Shown piece by piece: positions 29,527-39,426 of a stretch of DNA of 64,000 nucleotides. The notes under the pieces were generated by a model. It worked only from the letters and a program-made list of their open reading frames with translations, made no database searches and was not told the origin of the DNA. Source of the DNA: Isochrysis galbana (taxonomy: Eukaryota; Haptophyta; Isochrysidales; Isochrysidaceae). Where the stretch lies: positions 2,648,984-2,712,983 of the forward strand of contig CM030941.1 in assembly GCA_018136815.1 (NCBI GenBank), written 5' to 3'. Position 1 is the stretch's first letter, and each line of letters starts with the position of its first letter. A program made the translations under genes and the position numbers.

Positions 29527-30930
29527 TGGAGAAATTGAAAGAAGTTGAAAGCAGCAGAGGGCTCGACGCGAGTGGGGCGAGGGTGTGCGGATGTGTGTGA
29601 GAACGTGTGCGAGGTAGGTGCACGAGCTAAGCTCTCAGCGAAGCGCGGCCCAAGGTTGGCCGGGAGGGGAGGGGAGGGAGAGAGGGCTGAGGTCGGTCGG
29701 CTGGGCGGCCAGTCCTGTCGTGGAGAGAGAAGCTAAGCGAATGGAGGGAAATACCGAGGGAATCAGAGGAGAGAGCGGAATACAAGCGGCTAAGAGGAGA
29801 GGGGAGACTCGCCTCCCCCCCGCCCGCCCCTCTTCGCCCGGGCGGACGCGCGAGGCGGGGAGCGGCGGCCCCGCGTCGACGAGGGGCGTCGAGGCGGTGG
29901 AGGTGGATGTGTGTAGTCAAGTGTGGGTGGGTGGGTATGTGTGTGTGTGTGGGGGGGGGAGGTGTCCCGGGAGCGGGCAGAGAGGCCAAGAAGCAAGGCG
30001 CTCCGAGAGGGAGGGAGTCCGTCGACTCTCCCAGTTCCCGCCCCCCCGCCCCCTCCCCCCCCCCCCCCCCCGGGACGTCGCCGCACATCGCGTTCGCCAA
30101 CCATTCAGCACCTCTGCCTGCGGCAGCCGAGATTGTTGGCGATGCGAGAAGCTTCTTTCACACCCACACATCGCTCTCCCTCTCTCTCTCTGGCGGCCCC
30201 TCCCTTCCCTCCTGCCAATGATCGACGGCCCTCCGCCGGGGGTTGGAGAAGAAAGCGCTCTGCCGCATTCACCGCTTTGCGGAGGCGGAGAGCACTCCGG
30301 CAGCTGATGAAGCCGGTGCTTCGGCCGGATGAGATTCCGCGCAGATGCAGAGAGTCATCAGAGGGGGGGGGGAGCAGGCGGAGCTCGCGGGGGGGAGAGA
30401 GCAGGGCCACCCCCCCTCCTGCGAGGCCTTGGTCCCCCTAGGAGTTAGTGGCGGGATCGTCTGCGGAGGGGCTCGGCTTGCCCAGCCCTCGATAGACGAC
30501 GCCTCGCGTCGGAGATTGGAGGAGATGGCTGCACATCGCTCTTGATGTGCTCCCCCCCTCGCGCCTTTCAAAAGGAGATGTGTGCGCGATGTGTCCAGCA
30601 AGAATCGCATCCCCCCCGCCCCGCCCTCCCCCCCGCGCCCTTCCCCTCTCTCTCCCTCTCCCCCCCCCCCCCCCCCGCTCTTCCCCCCCCCCCCTCTCTC
30701 ACAACGCCCGCTTGACACGCGAGCGGCGACGAGCCGAAGCAGAAGAGAGTCCTCGCGCTTTCTATTTTGTTCGCTGCTCGGCGGGAAGGCGGAATGCCGC
30801 ACATCCCCTCGCGCCACTCCTCTGCCCCACCCCCACTCAACCAAGCCGGCCGACCACTGCTCGACTCCGCGCCACCGAGCCCAACCATCCCCTCTGGACC
30901 ACTACCCGCACGCACACGCACACGTCAGCT
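29527..30930. promoter_or_regulatory. Shared intergenic region between two divergent genes
   Basis: 1.4 kb between the head-to-head start codons. It is GC-rich with C tracts of 16-17 bp (about 30055-30071, 30660-30676), CT runs on the strand leading into the cyclase, and no convincing frame. It must hold both promoters. Whether it acts as one bidirectional promoter cannot be told from sequence. Confidence 0.4.
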
Positions 30931-32337
30931 ATGATTGTCGGAGACTTTGCCAAGTTTGAGTGCCAGGACTGCGCCGTCGGACCCGACCGCTCCTTCGACG
31001 CCACCATCGATCTCAACGCGGACGGAGATCAGCCAGACGTCGTTCCTGGCGAGGTGAACGAGGACGGCCTTTACATCAATGGCTTCGGCCGGCCCGGCCG
31101 CCGGCTCGAGTCGACCATCTTGCTCAAGACAGGAATCTTCAAAGACATCGGATCGTACAACGTGCTGCCCGAGCACTCGCTCGAGGCACCCAACTACCTC
31201 ATCTCGGACAGCATCTGTGCCGACCTCTTCGCGGATGACGTCTTGCGCAGCCTCCGCGCCACGGGTGTGCGCGTCGAGCTTCTCGTCGTACCAACGTGGG
31301 CGGAGGCCAATGAACCGTCCACGGAGCCATCCAAGACGGTGGCCGAGTTCCACAGACTCATCGACGAAATCCTAAAGATGGGCATCACTAAGCACTCATG
31401 CATCATTTCGCTCGGCGGCGGTGTCGTCAACAACATCTGCGGCCTTCTCGCCTCCTTCCTCTTTCGAGGCATCTCGCTCATTCACCTTACGACGAGCACC
31501 ATGGGAGCATTCGACGCTGCCATCGACTTCAAGCAAGCCATCAACCACGATTGTGGCAAGAACTTGCTCGGCGCATATTACCCTGCCTCCTCGATCGTTA
31601 TCGATCCGGCAGTCTTCTCGACTGTTACGCCACGCCACATGCTGAACGGCCTCGCCGAAGCGCTGAAACACGGTCTAACTCAATCACAGAGGCTGACCGA
31701 CCTGATCGTCCAGCCACTCCTCAAGGACCCGAATGTGCTGACACAGCCCGCGTACCTCGAGGCCGTCTGCCGTGCTGTCATCGAGGTGAAGGTGCCCACC
31801 CTCACCTGGTACAACTCAAGCGATTTTAACGAGATGTGCCCCCAGTACGGCCACGCCATTGGACACGCCATCGAGCACCTCTCGTGGCATCCGCCGGCAC
31901 GCTGCGACGGACAAACGAATCCGAAGCCGTCCCCGCTCCTGCACGGCGAGGCTGTGGCCATTGGCATGTGCATCTCAGCTGAGGTGGCTTTTCTCATGGG
32001 CATCTGCGATGAGGAGTGCGTCGAACAGCACTATCGCTATGTTCGCGCGACCGGTCTTCCGGCGTACGTCCCGTCCGAGTTGACCACCGAGGAGGTCATC
32101 GCCAAAATGGCATACGACAAGCATCACGTGAAGACGCCAACCATGGGGCTTTGCTCGTCCATTGGATGTATGGCCAAGAAGGACGACGACTCCTACACGT
32201 GGGCAGTTCAGCCTGAAGTGGTGGAGAAGGCAATCCAGCTCAACGCCGAGCGCCGGGACACGCCCTCGTACGGAGAGCCAAAGGAGGCTTCCCAAACTTC
32301 GTCCCCGCCATCGATTATGGCTCGCTGGCGCGCGTAG
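30931..32337 (+). CDS. Sugar-phosphate cyclase of the dehydroquinate synthase superfamily (DOI/EEVS-like)
   Basis: 468 residues from the ATG at 30931. The frame is open 128 codons upstream, but only low-complexity leader lies there and this Met starts the conserved part. The superfamily core is plain: ISLGGGVVNNICGLLASFLF (159-178), FRGISLIHLTTST, FDAAIDFKQAINHDCGKNLL (194-213), GLAEALKHG (240-248), YGHAIGHAIEHL (306-317) and LLHGEAVAIGM (336-346). E243, H308 or H312, and H338 are the expected metal ligands. The FKQAIN...GKNLLGAYYP stretch resembles 2-deoxy-scyllo-inosose synthases (KQAVN-x-x-GKN) more than dehydroquinate synthase (GGKTAVN) or 2-epi-5-epi-valiolone synthase (GIKxGVNF). The enzyme would use a sugar phosphate, NAD and a divalent metal to make a cyclitol. 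The exact substrate is not settled. Divergent from the SDR/ABM/flavodoxin/ThuA fusion. Confidence 0.85.
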   Translation: MIVGDFAKFECQDCAVGPDRSFDATIDLNADGDQPDVVPGEVNEDGLYINGFGRPGRRLESTILLKTGIFKDIGSYNVLPEHSLEAPNYLISDSICADLFADDVLRSLRATGVRVELLVVPTWAEANEPSTEPSKTVAEFHRLIDEILKMGITKHSCIISLGGGVVNNICGLLASFLFRGISLIHLTTSTMGAFDAAIDFKQAINHDCGKNLLGAYYPASSIVIDPAVFSTVTPRHMLNGLAEALKHGLTQSQRLTDLIVQPLLKDPNVLTQPAYLEAVCRAVIEVKVPTLTWYNSSDFNEMCPQYGHAIGHAIEHLSWHPPARCDGQTNPKPSPLLHGEAVAIGMCISAEVAFLMGICDEECVEQHYRYVRATGLPAYVPSELTTEEVIAKMAYDKHHVKTPTMGLCSSIGCMAKKDDDSYTWAVQPEVVEKAIQLNAERRDTPSYGEPKEASQTSSPPSIMARWRA

Positions 32338-33789
32338 GCTTCAGGCTCATCGTCCGAGTTCACATTTTTCTCGGAGCAACGCCTGACCCGTTGCACATTT
32401 GCCATGATATCGCTTCAACACACCAAGCCGTTCAGCTATCACGTTGCTCCTGGTTCGCGTGATGATCCTCCTTGTCGGGGGCGCTCGGCTGGGCAGTCTC
32501 AACATGCCTTGGTGCCAGCGTATATCCTCTGGACGCGTGCCGTCTGTTGTCTCCCGACTTGACAATCGACTGAACCACAGGCCATCCCTTTTGAGCTATC
32601 GCCGCGAGTTCTACTAGTGGCCGCGAACGAGGCGATGGCCTTTGCAAACGTGGATTTCGCCAAGCTTCCTCGATGCAAAGGGTTTGGAAGCCATCTGCAC
32701 GTGCGCTTCCCTCTAGTGTTGAGCAGTTCCTTCCACACTTGGCGACAAGATCCGCGAGACTCAAAGGTCCCCTCACCCATTTGTTGTCCCTTGGTTGTGA
32801 CGATGAACCCGCTTGGCCGTAATCGCAGCCGGCACAATGCTTGGCTAGCTACACGTTCCGCGCGGGTGATCTCCGTTTGCTGTTTGTGTCAACCCTCAAC
32901 TTGGCTCCAAAGTTCTTGTCCCCCCCCCCCCCCCCCCCGCTTGGGGGTGTGCCGTCAAGCTATCCCCTTATATCATGCTGTCCCAGACGCCACATTAGCC
33001 CCCCAAAGCCCCCCCCCCTTACTTTGGGGCACCAACCGCGAGTTCTCAGATCAGAGATATGAGAGGAGTTATGGCATAGCTAGAGCAGCTCGTCATACCT
33101 AGTCGCTTGTCGTGGTAAGCCAGGGCTCAGAAAACCCGGCAATGTGCACCGTCACTCTCATAGCGGCCCCCCTAGTTGAAAATTGGGAAAATTGAAATCA
33201 CAAGGGTGCCTATTCAGTGATCAGCGCCAAGCTCTCATCCGGACAAGAAAAACTTTGGCGCCTATCAGTTTCGGGCGGTACCGCCTGCGCCCCTCGCACG
33301 CGTGCACCTCCGATCGGCCTCCAAAGAACTTTTGGGTCGAACACTCGGTGGAGTGTGGCGTGCACGCACGACCTCTGGCTAGGAAAGAGTTTCTCAAACT
33401 TCCCCCCCTCCCCCCTCCATACTAACTTTAAACTTACACGGACAGGAGGGGATGCGGGCGCCTGTCAGTTTCGGTCGGTATCGCCCGCGCCCCTCGCCCG
33501 CGTGCACCTTCGATCGGCCTCAAAAAACTTTTGGAGCGAGGAGGTGATACCAACCAACACGACGAACACTCACTTGGTGGTGAGCACGCACGACCCCCTT
33601 TCTCTTTCCCCGCCCCTCTGCCATTTGACACTGACACCCCCTCTTCCTCTCCCCGCGCCCCTTTATTGATTGGGTTCCCCGCCCCCCCCCCTCCCCCCCG
33701 CCCCGCCCCTCCTCCCCTCCTCCCCTCCTCCCCCGCCCCCCACCCACACCTTCCTACTGCCCCTACCACTACTCCCACGCTCCTGCACG
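32338..33789. other. Non-coding interval
   Basis: 3' flank of the cyclase, then C-rich simple DNA (18-bp C tract near 32921-32938). A degenerate direct duplication follows: GGCGCCTATCAGTTTCGG at about 33258 and GGCGCCTGTCAGTTTCGG at about 33458, each with CCCCTCGC(A/C)CGCGTGCACCT nearby. The plus strand from 33600 to 33780 is CT-rich. No gene is recognised. Confidence 0.5.
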
Positions 33790-34165
33790 TGTCGCATTCA
33801 TCCTAGATGATGCGATTTCCAGGCTCTTATTTCCAGGTCCTTCGCTGTGCGGCCACACGGTGAAGCTCAGGTACATCTAGGTTGGTAGGGTTCGTCCCTA
33901 GCGATCTAGAATTCGAGTTCTCGTTTCGTTCCGTCTAGCCTGTTTGTCAGGTCTAGCTAGATCTCCATGTTTCCTCCTTTCGGGCAATCTTGACTCAAAG
34001 GAGCCAGGTCGCCTGTTGCTTGCCGTGTGCTTGCCGTGTGCTTGTCTCAGGCTCTCGGGATACCTTGTGAAGGCTTATTTAGCTTCTTGCAAGGCTTGTC
34101 GTTTCTTGTTGGGTTCCGGTTCTCTCTTGGGACTTGCTAACTTTCGTTGTCGTCAGGGTCAGTTG
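33790..34165 (+). mobile_element. Family B LTR fragment (5' part)
   Basis: It begins TGTCGCATTCATCCTAGATG and follows the family B LTR (minus strand 43849 downward) for about 375 bp. It is lost near GTTGTCGTCAGGGTC. It is the plus arm of an inverted pair with 34640-34824. Confidence 0.8.
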
Positions 34166-34640
34166 TCAGTGGCTCGATCGGGAACCGGGACGTCGCCAGG
34201 CTCTCGAATCCGCCGCTAGAGTCTTCCTCGCCATGTAGGCGCGAGCCAAATTCTTGCTGAGCTCACATAGACATAGATCAGCGCCGACCTCGCGCTCTCT
34301 CATGCGGTCCCACTCCATCGACGCCGAGTCTTTCGCGAAATCGTCGGCCCCGTTTGCGAAGGTCCCATCGCATTTGCGAAGAAGGACGTCAGCAGCGAGG
34401 ACAGGATTGAGAGCGCGGGCGCGGTCCTCCCTTAGATCGAGGAGGAAGGCGAAGATGCGGGAATTGCCGCTGGAATTGGCTCCGGCCGCCGCGAGGAGGG
34501 ATGTAAATATTTCGCGATGATCGCAGCAGAGCGCTAGTGCCCGCTCCAACGGCTTGATGAGAGTTAGCCGAAATTCGTTCCAGGCTGTCGCCGCGGTTTG
34601 AACGTTATCGGAGGCGAGGGCCGTTGGGAGAAAGGAGGAG
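34166..34640 (-). pseudogene. Gag-like frame between two inverted LTR fragments
   Basis: The minus-strand reading starts in the LTR fragment and continues SFLPTALASDNVQTAATAWN, LTLIKPLERALALCCDHREI, SRIFAFLLDLREDRARALNP and CDGTFANGADDFAKDSASME. It is helical and charged with no enzyme motif. Its position just inside an LTR suggests a gag N-terminal region. The function is not recognised. Confidence 0.4.
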
Positions 34641-34824
34641 ACCTGGAATCTAGACCTGACAAACAGGCTCGAAGGAACGAAACGAGAACCCGAATCCTAG
34701 GTCGCTAGGGACGAATCCTACCAACCTAGAAGTGCCTGAGCTTCACCGCTTCACCGTGTGGCCGCACGGCGAAGGACCTGGAAATAAGAGCCTGGAAATC
34801 GCATCATCTAGGATGAATGCGACA
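34640..34824 (-). mobile_element. Family B LTR fragment, inverted copy
   Basis: The reverse complement begins TGTCGCATTCATCCTAGATG at 34824 and matches the first 185 bp of the 33790 fragment. The two TG ends face outwards. The flanking 5 bp (GCACG left, CACTA right) do not match, so this is not one intact insertion. Confidence 0.8.
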
Positions 34825-34914
34825 CACTAGCCCGGTATATACTATCACCTGCCCGTACGCCTTGAGCCTTGAGCCTTGACGTCTTGACGTGTGCTGTCAC
34901 TAGACACTATACGC

Positions 34915-35215
34915 ATATGCACCCTACGACTCTCCCCCCTCGCAAACCCCCGGCTCCCAGTATAACTCCCCACAAGCTACGAATGAGGGAAAACCCATTG
35001 AGGCTGAGGCGGACCGACCTACGTCGGGCGACTCTCCGGGGAAAAGCACCGGGGGGGGGGGGGGGGGGAGGAACCTCTCGTCATGAAAAGAAACGGCCCT
35101 TACAGCTCTCGCCGCGAGCTGTCCTCGAGAAATAAAAGACTGCGCCTCGAGATACCTGCCACCGTGGATCCCGTAGGCGCCTTGAGCCTCTCCCTCCTCA
35201 TCTCCTCATCCACGA
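34915..35215 (-). repeat. Dispersed repeat C, inverted copy
   Basis: Inverted copy of 6385-6690. It includes the G tract at 35051-35068, where the other copy has a shorter C tract, showing length instability of the homopolymer. Confidence 0.75.
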
Positions 35216-35867
35216 GTCTACTGCTTGGTACCAGTTCGTTATCGTCGTTCGTATCGAATAGTGGGCGGAAATCGTTGACAGGTCCCCTTACCCTTACGGG
35301 CCGGCCAGTGATGCCTCTCTTTCGAGTGCGCGTGTCCTTCTCCGCGAGTGCTCTGGTGAGTGTTGGGGACCCAATCCCTGTATTGGGCCTTTTGTCTCCT
35401 TCATGTCGGCCGGGTGTGTATCTTGCACTGCCTTCCTTGGGGGAGGGCGCGGTGTGGGAGCGGGGCGAGCCCTTCGTACTGGCTCGGCTGTTGGCCTTGC
35501 TTCCCTTCTCCAGGGGCTTGTGCGCAATGCATGCTCTGAAGCATTGCTGCAGCTGGCCCCTTCGGAGGGGGCTTTGTGTTGACTGACCCGGCCTGCGGCC
35601 TGCGCCCTCACGCTGTTGCATGAGGCCGGTACCACGGTTGTGTAGGGGCCCAACCCGAAGGCTTTCCCTATGGGAGGCGACTGTGTGTCGCAGTGGGCCA
35701 CTTTGTGGCTGGCTGCAGGTGGCTGTGGGGCTTGGTTGGTGGGTGTGACCTAGGTGGCCATGTTGGCCATGGTGATGTGCAGCTTGTGGGCGGTGGCACG
35801 GGCCGAGGCTCGTGCGCACCTGGTCGGCCTTGGGTTCAGCGCGCGCGCGCTTTGGCGGCGCGGCCAT
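35100..35867 (-). CDS. Hypothetical basic, low-complexity protein (doubtful)
   Basis: 255 codons from an ATG at 35867 (MAAPPKRARAEPKADQVRTS). Rich in Arg, Pro, His and Ser. The C-terminal third (GPVNDFRPLFDTNDDNELVP, SRLVDEEMRRERLKA) looks more protein-like. It ends inside repeat C, so part of the frame is repeat DNA. It may be a retroelement first-ORF remnant or a chance frame. Confidence 0.2.
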   Translation of the reverse strand: MAAPPKRARAEPKADQVRTSLGPCHRPQAAHHHGQHGHLGHTHQPSPTATCSQPQSGPLRHTVASHRESLRVGPLHNRGTGLMQQREGAGRRPGQSTQSPLRRGQLQQCFRACIAHKPLEKGSKANSRASTKGSPRSHTAPSPKEGSARYTPGRHEGDKRPNTGIGSPTLTRALAEKDTRTRKRGITGRPVRVRGPVNDFRPLFDTNDDNELVPSSRLVDEEMRRERLKAPTGSTVAGISRRSLLFLEDSSRREL

Positions 35868-36109
35868 GGTCGCGGCCCGATCGGCCGGCGCGGCGAGAGG
35901 GGAGCGGCGCGCGCTCCATGACCCTATCTTTTTAAAGATAGTTGGTTTCGTCCTTTTATGATCACCAAGTGCGTTGTAAGGTCAGTACGAGTGCTGGCCC
36001 ATGTGAGCCTGGGAGTGCGCATCCTGACCCGCGCCCACTGGGGATGTAGGTCGGGGTTGTGAATGCTCAGCTCATGCAAGGCGGCAGAGGCTGAGTTTGA
36101 CCGACGGGG

Positions 36110-36200
36110 AGCTCGAGAGGGGAGTTGGGGCCAGGGGGGAGCAAGGGCACGAGGCGCCTCCCCCATGTGCCATGTGAACGCTAAGTATAAACTTAGTTGT
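36110..36200 (+). repeat. Dispersed repeat D, second copy
   Basis: Matches 12326-12412, including the palindrome CTAAGTATAAACTTAG. No LINE sequence follows it here. Confidence 0.6.
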
Positions 36201-36419
36201 TAAAGCGAATTCAAGGGAAAGACCCAAGCCCAAGCAGCATTGTTGATACTTTGCTGAACGGAAGAACTCGTCACGACACAGTCGCAAACAACAAGGTAAA
36301 AGGCGTACGTAGGTAGGGACCATGGCATCTAAACCAGTTTGCAAAAAGCACACCTTACGCCCATGGGAGTAAAGGTCGCTAAGATGCATAGAGCCCATGT
36401 GGGGTCGAGGTGTATGCCG

Positions 36420-36812
36420 CTAGGATGGGCACAGCGCGGGGATGAGGTCTACATCAACACACTGCACACGCGAGAGGGGACGCGGGTAAGCGCGCCGTGG
36501 GCCGAGGCACGTGCCGCCGCCCGACAAGGCTGAAGTCGCTGGCTCGGCATGTTCTAGGACAAGCAGTACAATAGGATCATGTGTGTGCCATCGCCGCACG
36601 TAGGCGCTCTCGGTTGTGCTCAAGCTCACCAACGCAAGCCATATCTTCTCGCCCGAGCGCACGCGCAAGGGCACGCGACAGGACGAAAGCGCGGTGCTCG
36701 TCTCCACATGTAACTGCAGGTACGAGTAGTTTTGACAAGATTGAATATCTTCGTCACTCTGCCTTAGGGCGAGGCCGGTATGCCGTTCATACAGACGAAG
36801 TGCTGAATGCAC
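36420..36812 (-). CDS. Hypothetical protein, possible exon downstream of the TIR gene
   Basis: 130 codons on the minus strand. The central part (DEDIQSCQNYSYLQLHVETS, SGEKIWLALVSLSTTESAYV, DPIVLLVLEHAEPATS) has a normal amino-acid mix for coding DNA. I do not recognise it. It lies 430 bp downstream of the TIR gene stop on the same strand, so it could be a separate small gene or an exon of an unseen transcript. Confidence 0.3.
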   Translation of the reverse strand: MHSALRLYERHTGLALRQSDEDIQSCQNYSYLQLHVETSTALSSCRVPLRVRSGEKIWLALVSLSTTESAYVRRWHTHDPIVLLVLEHAEPATSALSGGGTCLGPRRAYPRPLSRVQCVDVDLIPALCPS

Positions 36813-37244
36813 GATGAAAGGAAGGCGCTAGCAACCTTGCTGAACGCAAGGACGACAGCCAGGAAGGACAAGTCTTATGTCACAACAAACATATGACTGA
36901 GAGCCGCGCTGAATTGATGCGGTGGGCTGTCTTTCTGTGAGACCGGAATGGGCAACGGATCGGTCTGAGCCCAGATGGAGGAAGAAGCAGCGGCGATCTC
37001 TTTAGCGCCCACCGTCCAGCGTCGAGACGTCACTTCGGCGCCCAACATCCAGCGTCGAGACGTCGGAGGATGCACGAGCCCAAACTCTTACTACTATATC
37101 CGCGGATATGTGTCCTCCCTCTATAGCTCCAGCGCGTTGGAGCTCGCGTCAATTCGGTCCCCAAAAATGGAGAGCAAAGCTCTTATGAAGTGCATTGGGG
37201 ACGGTCGTCGTGCTCACTGCCATATATCACTTCTGCGCGGGTTC

Positions 37245-39100
37245 TCAGACTCTCTCAACCTCTGTAGGAGCGGACTCGATATTCTCCTCCTCATCTTCCA
37301 TCCTGCCGTGTAGTTGCTGCGCAGAAGGATGGCTAACTTCTGCGACTGTCGGCGGTGCATTGGCCCCCCTCGCCCACGATGGATTCATGCGACCTTGAGC
37401 CCAAGAAGGATCTGCCCTCTCGAGCGTGCCGTCACCCCTAGCCCAAGATGGATCAGCCCTCTCAAGCGTACTGCTCAAAGACCAAGACGGGTCCGCCCGC
37501 TCTAGAGAGCCTCCACCACCCCTGACCCATGAGGGGTCTGATCTTTGGATGATGGCCCTCGCCGAGAATCCGGTCCAGCGAGAGCGGCCCTGCTCATTCG
37601 CTTCTTCCCGGGCAGTCCGAATTCTCGCGGCGTTTGAGGTCAACTGCTCGAACGACGTATCGCCGCGCGCGAGATGCGGCCGCCGGAATGGTCGCAGGGC
37701 GAGTTTCCACACGGTCGGACGTATGCGGATGGCTCTGCCACCGAGGGCCTTGCGGATCAGGATAATGCTGACTGCGCGATATGGGGGTTGAGTGTATAGC
37801 GGTACGGCAACCGTGTTGTACAAGCCGTAATTGATCATGAGGTCCTCTGGCGTGTTGGCGAAGAAGACGCGGAATGGCACCCCTCCTCGATCAGAGTCCA
37901 TCTCATGAACAAGCACAACCGGTATCCCTTTGTTAAGCGCGCCCCGCACGCACCGAGCCGTCTCTTCCTCCTCGTCTAAGAACGTCTTCTTGTTGAGGTA
38001 CAGTAGAAAGAAGACCCTCGACCTAGGAGAAGAGACGCCCACCTCAACATGAGGATTCGCTGCCGCCTCTTCTATAGCCGCATCTGGAGGTGGTGGCCGC
38101 GGCCGCGCCGAGCCTGCGGCGCTGCTGGCCCTACTGATGCGGTTACTGGCCATACTTCGGCGACCGGTCTCTCCAGCGATGTACTTGCTCGCATCGACGA
38201 TGCGGATATCGGGCGTTCGACCGCGGGCCTCTGCTGCAACTTCGAAGGCTCTTTCATTTTGCTTGCACACGAGGATGGTCAAGGGGTCCAAGACGACAGG
38301 CGTCAACTCGCCGGGCACGTACACGCCTCTATCTAGGGCGCGTTGCGACGCTGCCTTGAGCTCGTAGAGAATTCGCAATGAGATCATTTTAAGTGACACG
38401 AGCTGGAAGTCATGCACACGCACCCACAGGATCGGCGGCCGCTGGAAGACCTTCTCCAGCGCGTCAGGCCGGTCGGTACAGCATTCCATGCATTCGCGTT
38501 TCATTTCTTGGAGCGACGCGCCTCCCTTTTGGTCGTCCGTTTCAAGCACGGCAATGATGTTCTTGCCCAGGTCGATGGCAGTGTATAACTCGCGCCTGTC
38601 CACACGACGCGGGCGGTGCGTGTCACATGGCTTGGCGTCCATTCGAGACGCCACAGGACTAAGCTGACATAGCGGGTGCAGGAGGGTCGCAGGACGCCCG
38701 CGCGCATCACATGGATGGAGCGACGCACCGGCAATTCTTACTGCGGAAGTATCCCTTGCTCAGGAAGACGATGAAAGCGACAGACACGCCGACAGAGTCT
38801 TCCAGGGCTCCAAGATTGTCTAGGTGGTCAACATCGAGCCAGATCCTGATCGTTGGCATCTTGAGCTGCAGCTGCCGCACGATGGCATGCGTTTGGTCCT
38901 GCCCGGTGCCCCTGGAAGTGCAAAGAGATGAGAGAGAGAGTCAGCCGTCGGACATACCGCGCTAAGGCGACAATGGGCCACAAGGTGAAGGAATGCAGCT
39001 GGCAATAAGGGTGTGGAGTAGTAGAAGGGCAGGCAACAAACACACCAAACGTGGGAAATAAAGGCGTGGAATAAGTTGCCGCTGGGCATCTCGAGCATGG
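37245..39100 (-). CDS. TIR-domain protein, three visible exons, with a second TIR-like half and C-terminal repeats
   Basis: Exons 39098-39046, 38911-38729 and 38595-37245; introns of 134 and 133 nt. Splicing joins FISHVW to GTGQDQTHAIVR and NCR to RELYTAIDLG, giving a canonical TIR domain in 528 visible residues. Motifs: FHAFISHVWGTG (box 1), IWLDVDHLDNLGALEDSV, VAFIVFLSKGYFRSKNCRRE and NIIAVLETDDQKGGASLQEM. E81 in NCRREL lies where TIR NADases keep their catalytic Glu (plant CLxEL), so NAD cleavage is possible. Residues about 273-364 (FFLLYLNKKTFLDEEEE, GIPVVLVHEMDSDRGGVPF, NYGLYNTVAVPLYTQPPYRA) look like a second TIR-like C-terminal half. The tail (about 431-490) has repeated LERADPSW units. 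There is no transmembrane segment. The start may be the ATG at 39098 or lie in the gap. Confidence 0.8.
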
Positions 39101-39200
39101 NNNNNNNNNNNNNNNNNNNNNNNNNNNNNNNNNNNNNNNNNNNNNNNNNNNNNNNNNNNNNNNNNNNNNNNNNNNNNNNNNNNNNNNNNNNNNNNNNNNN
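39101..39200. other. Assembly gap of 100 N
   Basis: The first base to the right (39201, GAGAAAGTCGTGGGGCGAGA) is the exact continuation of the LTR sequence that stops at 15310 on the minus strand (TCGAGTTATGT). Confidence 1.
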
Positions 39201-39400
39201 GAGAAAGTCGTGGGGCGAGAGTCGGGGTGTTTTCCTGGGTGTCTTTGTCCGTCGTCCTGTCGTCAGTCGTCATCCGTCGCTCTCGCTCTCGTCGCTCTCG
39301 CTCTCGTCGCTCTCGCTCTCGTAACACTCGTACCCAACAAACTCGCCTCTCCTCGCCAGCCCCTGCCCTAACAGCCCTCCTCTCACTCGCCGCCCCGGCA
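39201..39400 (+). mobile_element. Family A LTR 3' part plus leader
   Basis: Matches 23170-23340 and 62630-62810: GTCGTCCTGTCGTCAGTCGT, an extra CTCTCGCTCTCGTCG unit, and the LTR end ACTCGTACCCAACA. It then follows the untranslated leader (CTCGCCAGCCCCTGCC). It is cut near 39400 by nested insertions. Confidence 0.85.
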
Positions 39401-39426
39401 CCGTACTTCCCATCTAGGTTTGCGAA

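Noticed and set aside
29627-30310. Several frames in the intergenic region of the divergent gene pair
   Set aside because: Gly/Pro/Arg/His-rich products of C-rich DNA; none is similar to any protein I know.
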